From: JAHCHG01 sp041394845 | GTDB lineage: Bacteria > Acidobacteriota > Blastocatellia > Pyrinomonadales > Pyrinomonadaceae | Assembly (NCBI GenBank): GCA_041394845.1 | Contig: JAWKHL010000005.1 | Span: forward strand, 248,001-312,000 | Length of the DNA stretch: 64,000 bases | Reading direction: 5' to 3' | Shown: piece after piece, positions 63,681 through 64,000 of the stretch | How the letters are laid out: the number at the start of each line of letters is the position of its first letter | Numbering within the stretch: the stretch's first letter is position 1 | Program-made: the position numbers and the translations under genes | The notes under the pieces: generated by a model | Seen by the model: the letters and a program-made list of their open reading frames with translations, nothing else | Databases searched by the model: none | Told to the model about the DNA's origin: nothing

Positions 63681-64000
63681 CTATTTCCATTCCAAAAGTT
63701 TATCAACTACCGCCCGTGCGCTTTCGGGCCGGGCCAGCCGGGAAACGTTTTTGCGCATCGCGGCGAATCTTTTTTTATCTTTGGCCAGTTGGTCGATCTT
63801 ATAGCCCAGAACCGGCAAATTATTGCATTTGATGGCACAGCCTTTTTCCAGAAGATGATCGGAATTTCTCTCTTCCTGACCGGGGATCGGATTAACGATA
63901 ACAAAGATCAACCCTTTGGCCAGCGCTTCGCTGGTGGTCAAACCGCCCGGTTTTCCGACGATCAGGTCCGAAGCCGACATAAACTCGTCCATTTTATCCG
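63681..64000 (-). CDS. MGDG-synthase/MurG-like glycosyltransferase, C-terminal end
   Basis: Only about 105 residues are in the window; the frame is open to the window end. The block ASDLIVGKPGGLTTSEALAKG followed by IVNPIPGQEERNSDHL is the nucleotide-sugar binding part of GT28-type enzymes such as diacylglycerol glucosyltransferase (UgtP) and MGDG synthase. That group makes membrane glycolipids. The exact acceptor cannot be told without the N-terminus. The caspase-like gene lies downstream on the same strand. Confidence 0.8.
   Translation of the reverse strand, partial: DKMDEFMSASDLIVGKPGGLTTSEALAKGLIFVIVNPIPGQEERNSDHLLEKGCAIKCNNLPVLGYKIDQLAKDKKRFAAMRKNVSRLARPESARAVVDKLLEWK

Overview
The window looks like one chromosomal segment, around 50% GC or slightly above, from a Gram-negative heterotroph. 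I infer Acidobacteriota, Blastocatellia-like. The reasons are the large exported delta-60/FG-GAP proteins, the winged-helix plus TolB-type propeller regulator, many TPR proteins, and the mix of housekeeping and accessory genes. No 16S gene or other taxonomic marker is present, so this placement is inference. I saw no tRNA, rRNA, CRISPR array, transposase or prophage structural gene.

0-7 kb: the 3' part of a type I glutamine synthetase (glnA, cut by the window start), a small lipoprotein, a CPCC mini-protein, a zinc-ribbon/TPR protein, then an apparent operon of exported HEXXH metalloprotease, pyrF and a twin-DUF3108 exported protein. 7-9.8 kb: a ferrous-iron uptake operon (feoA, feoB and a 57-residue FeoB-associated Cys-rich membrane protein), preceded by a promoter overlapped by a perfect palindrome. 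9.9-14.5 kb: a complete cyanophycin cycle, with cyanophycinase and cyanophycin synthetase overlapping or adjacent and an isoaspartyl peptidase convergent to them. The peptidase carries a repeat-derived insertion just before its self-cleavage threonine. 14.7-18.2 kb: a methyltransferase and a heavy-metal P1B ATPase with three N-terminal YHS domains.

18.5-38.7 kb: three about 1,000-residue exported delta-60/FG-GAP paralogues flank an alpha/beta hydrolase, an EF-G-like GTPase and a four-gene signalling cluster. That cluster holds a receiver-GGDEF-EAL protein, an ethylene-receptor-like histidine kinase, a single-domain receiver and a hybrid kinase. 38.8-50.4 kb: TPR proteins, murB, carB, a DUF1016/YhcG-type nuclease with an apparent C-terminal frameshift, an exported membrane-anchored protein and a type B carboxylesterase.

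50.4-64 kb is the accessory part. It holds a long REP-like hairpin, a CadC/TolB-like regulator and a run of small, mostly exported genes on the plus strand, including an M15-type zinc peptidase-like protein and a DUF5675-like protein. Convergent to these is a minus-strand operon of two LysM-type proteins and a 920-residue protein with dispersed exonuclease-endonuclease-phosphatase (EEP) motifs. I consider this the best candidate for an undescribed effector/delivery module. The window ends with an exported caspase-like (metacaspase/C14) protein and the C-terminal end of an MGDG-synthase/MurG-like glycosyltransferase.
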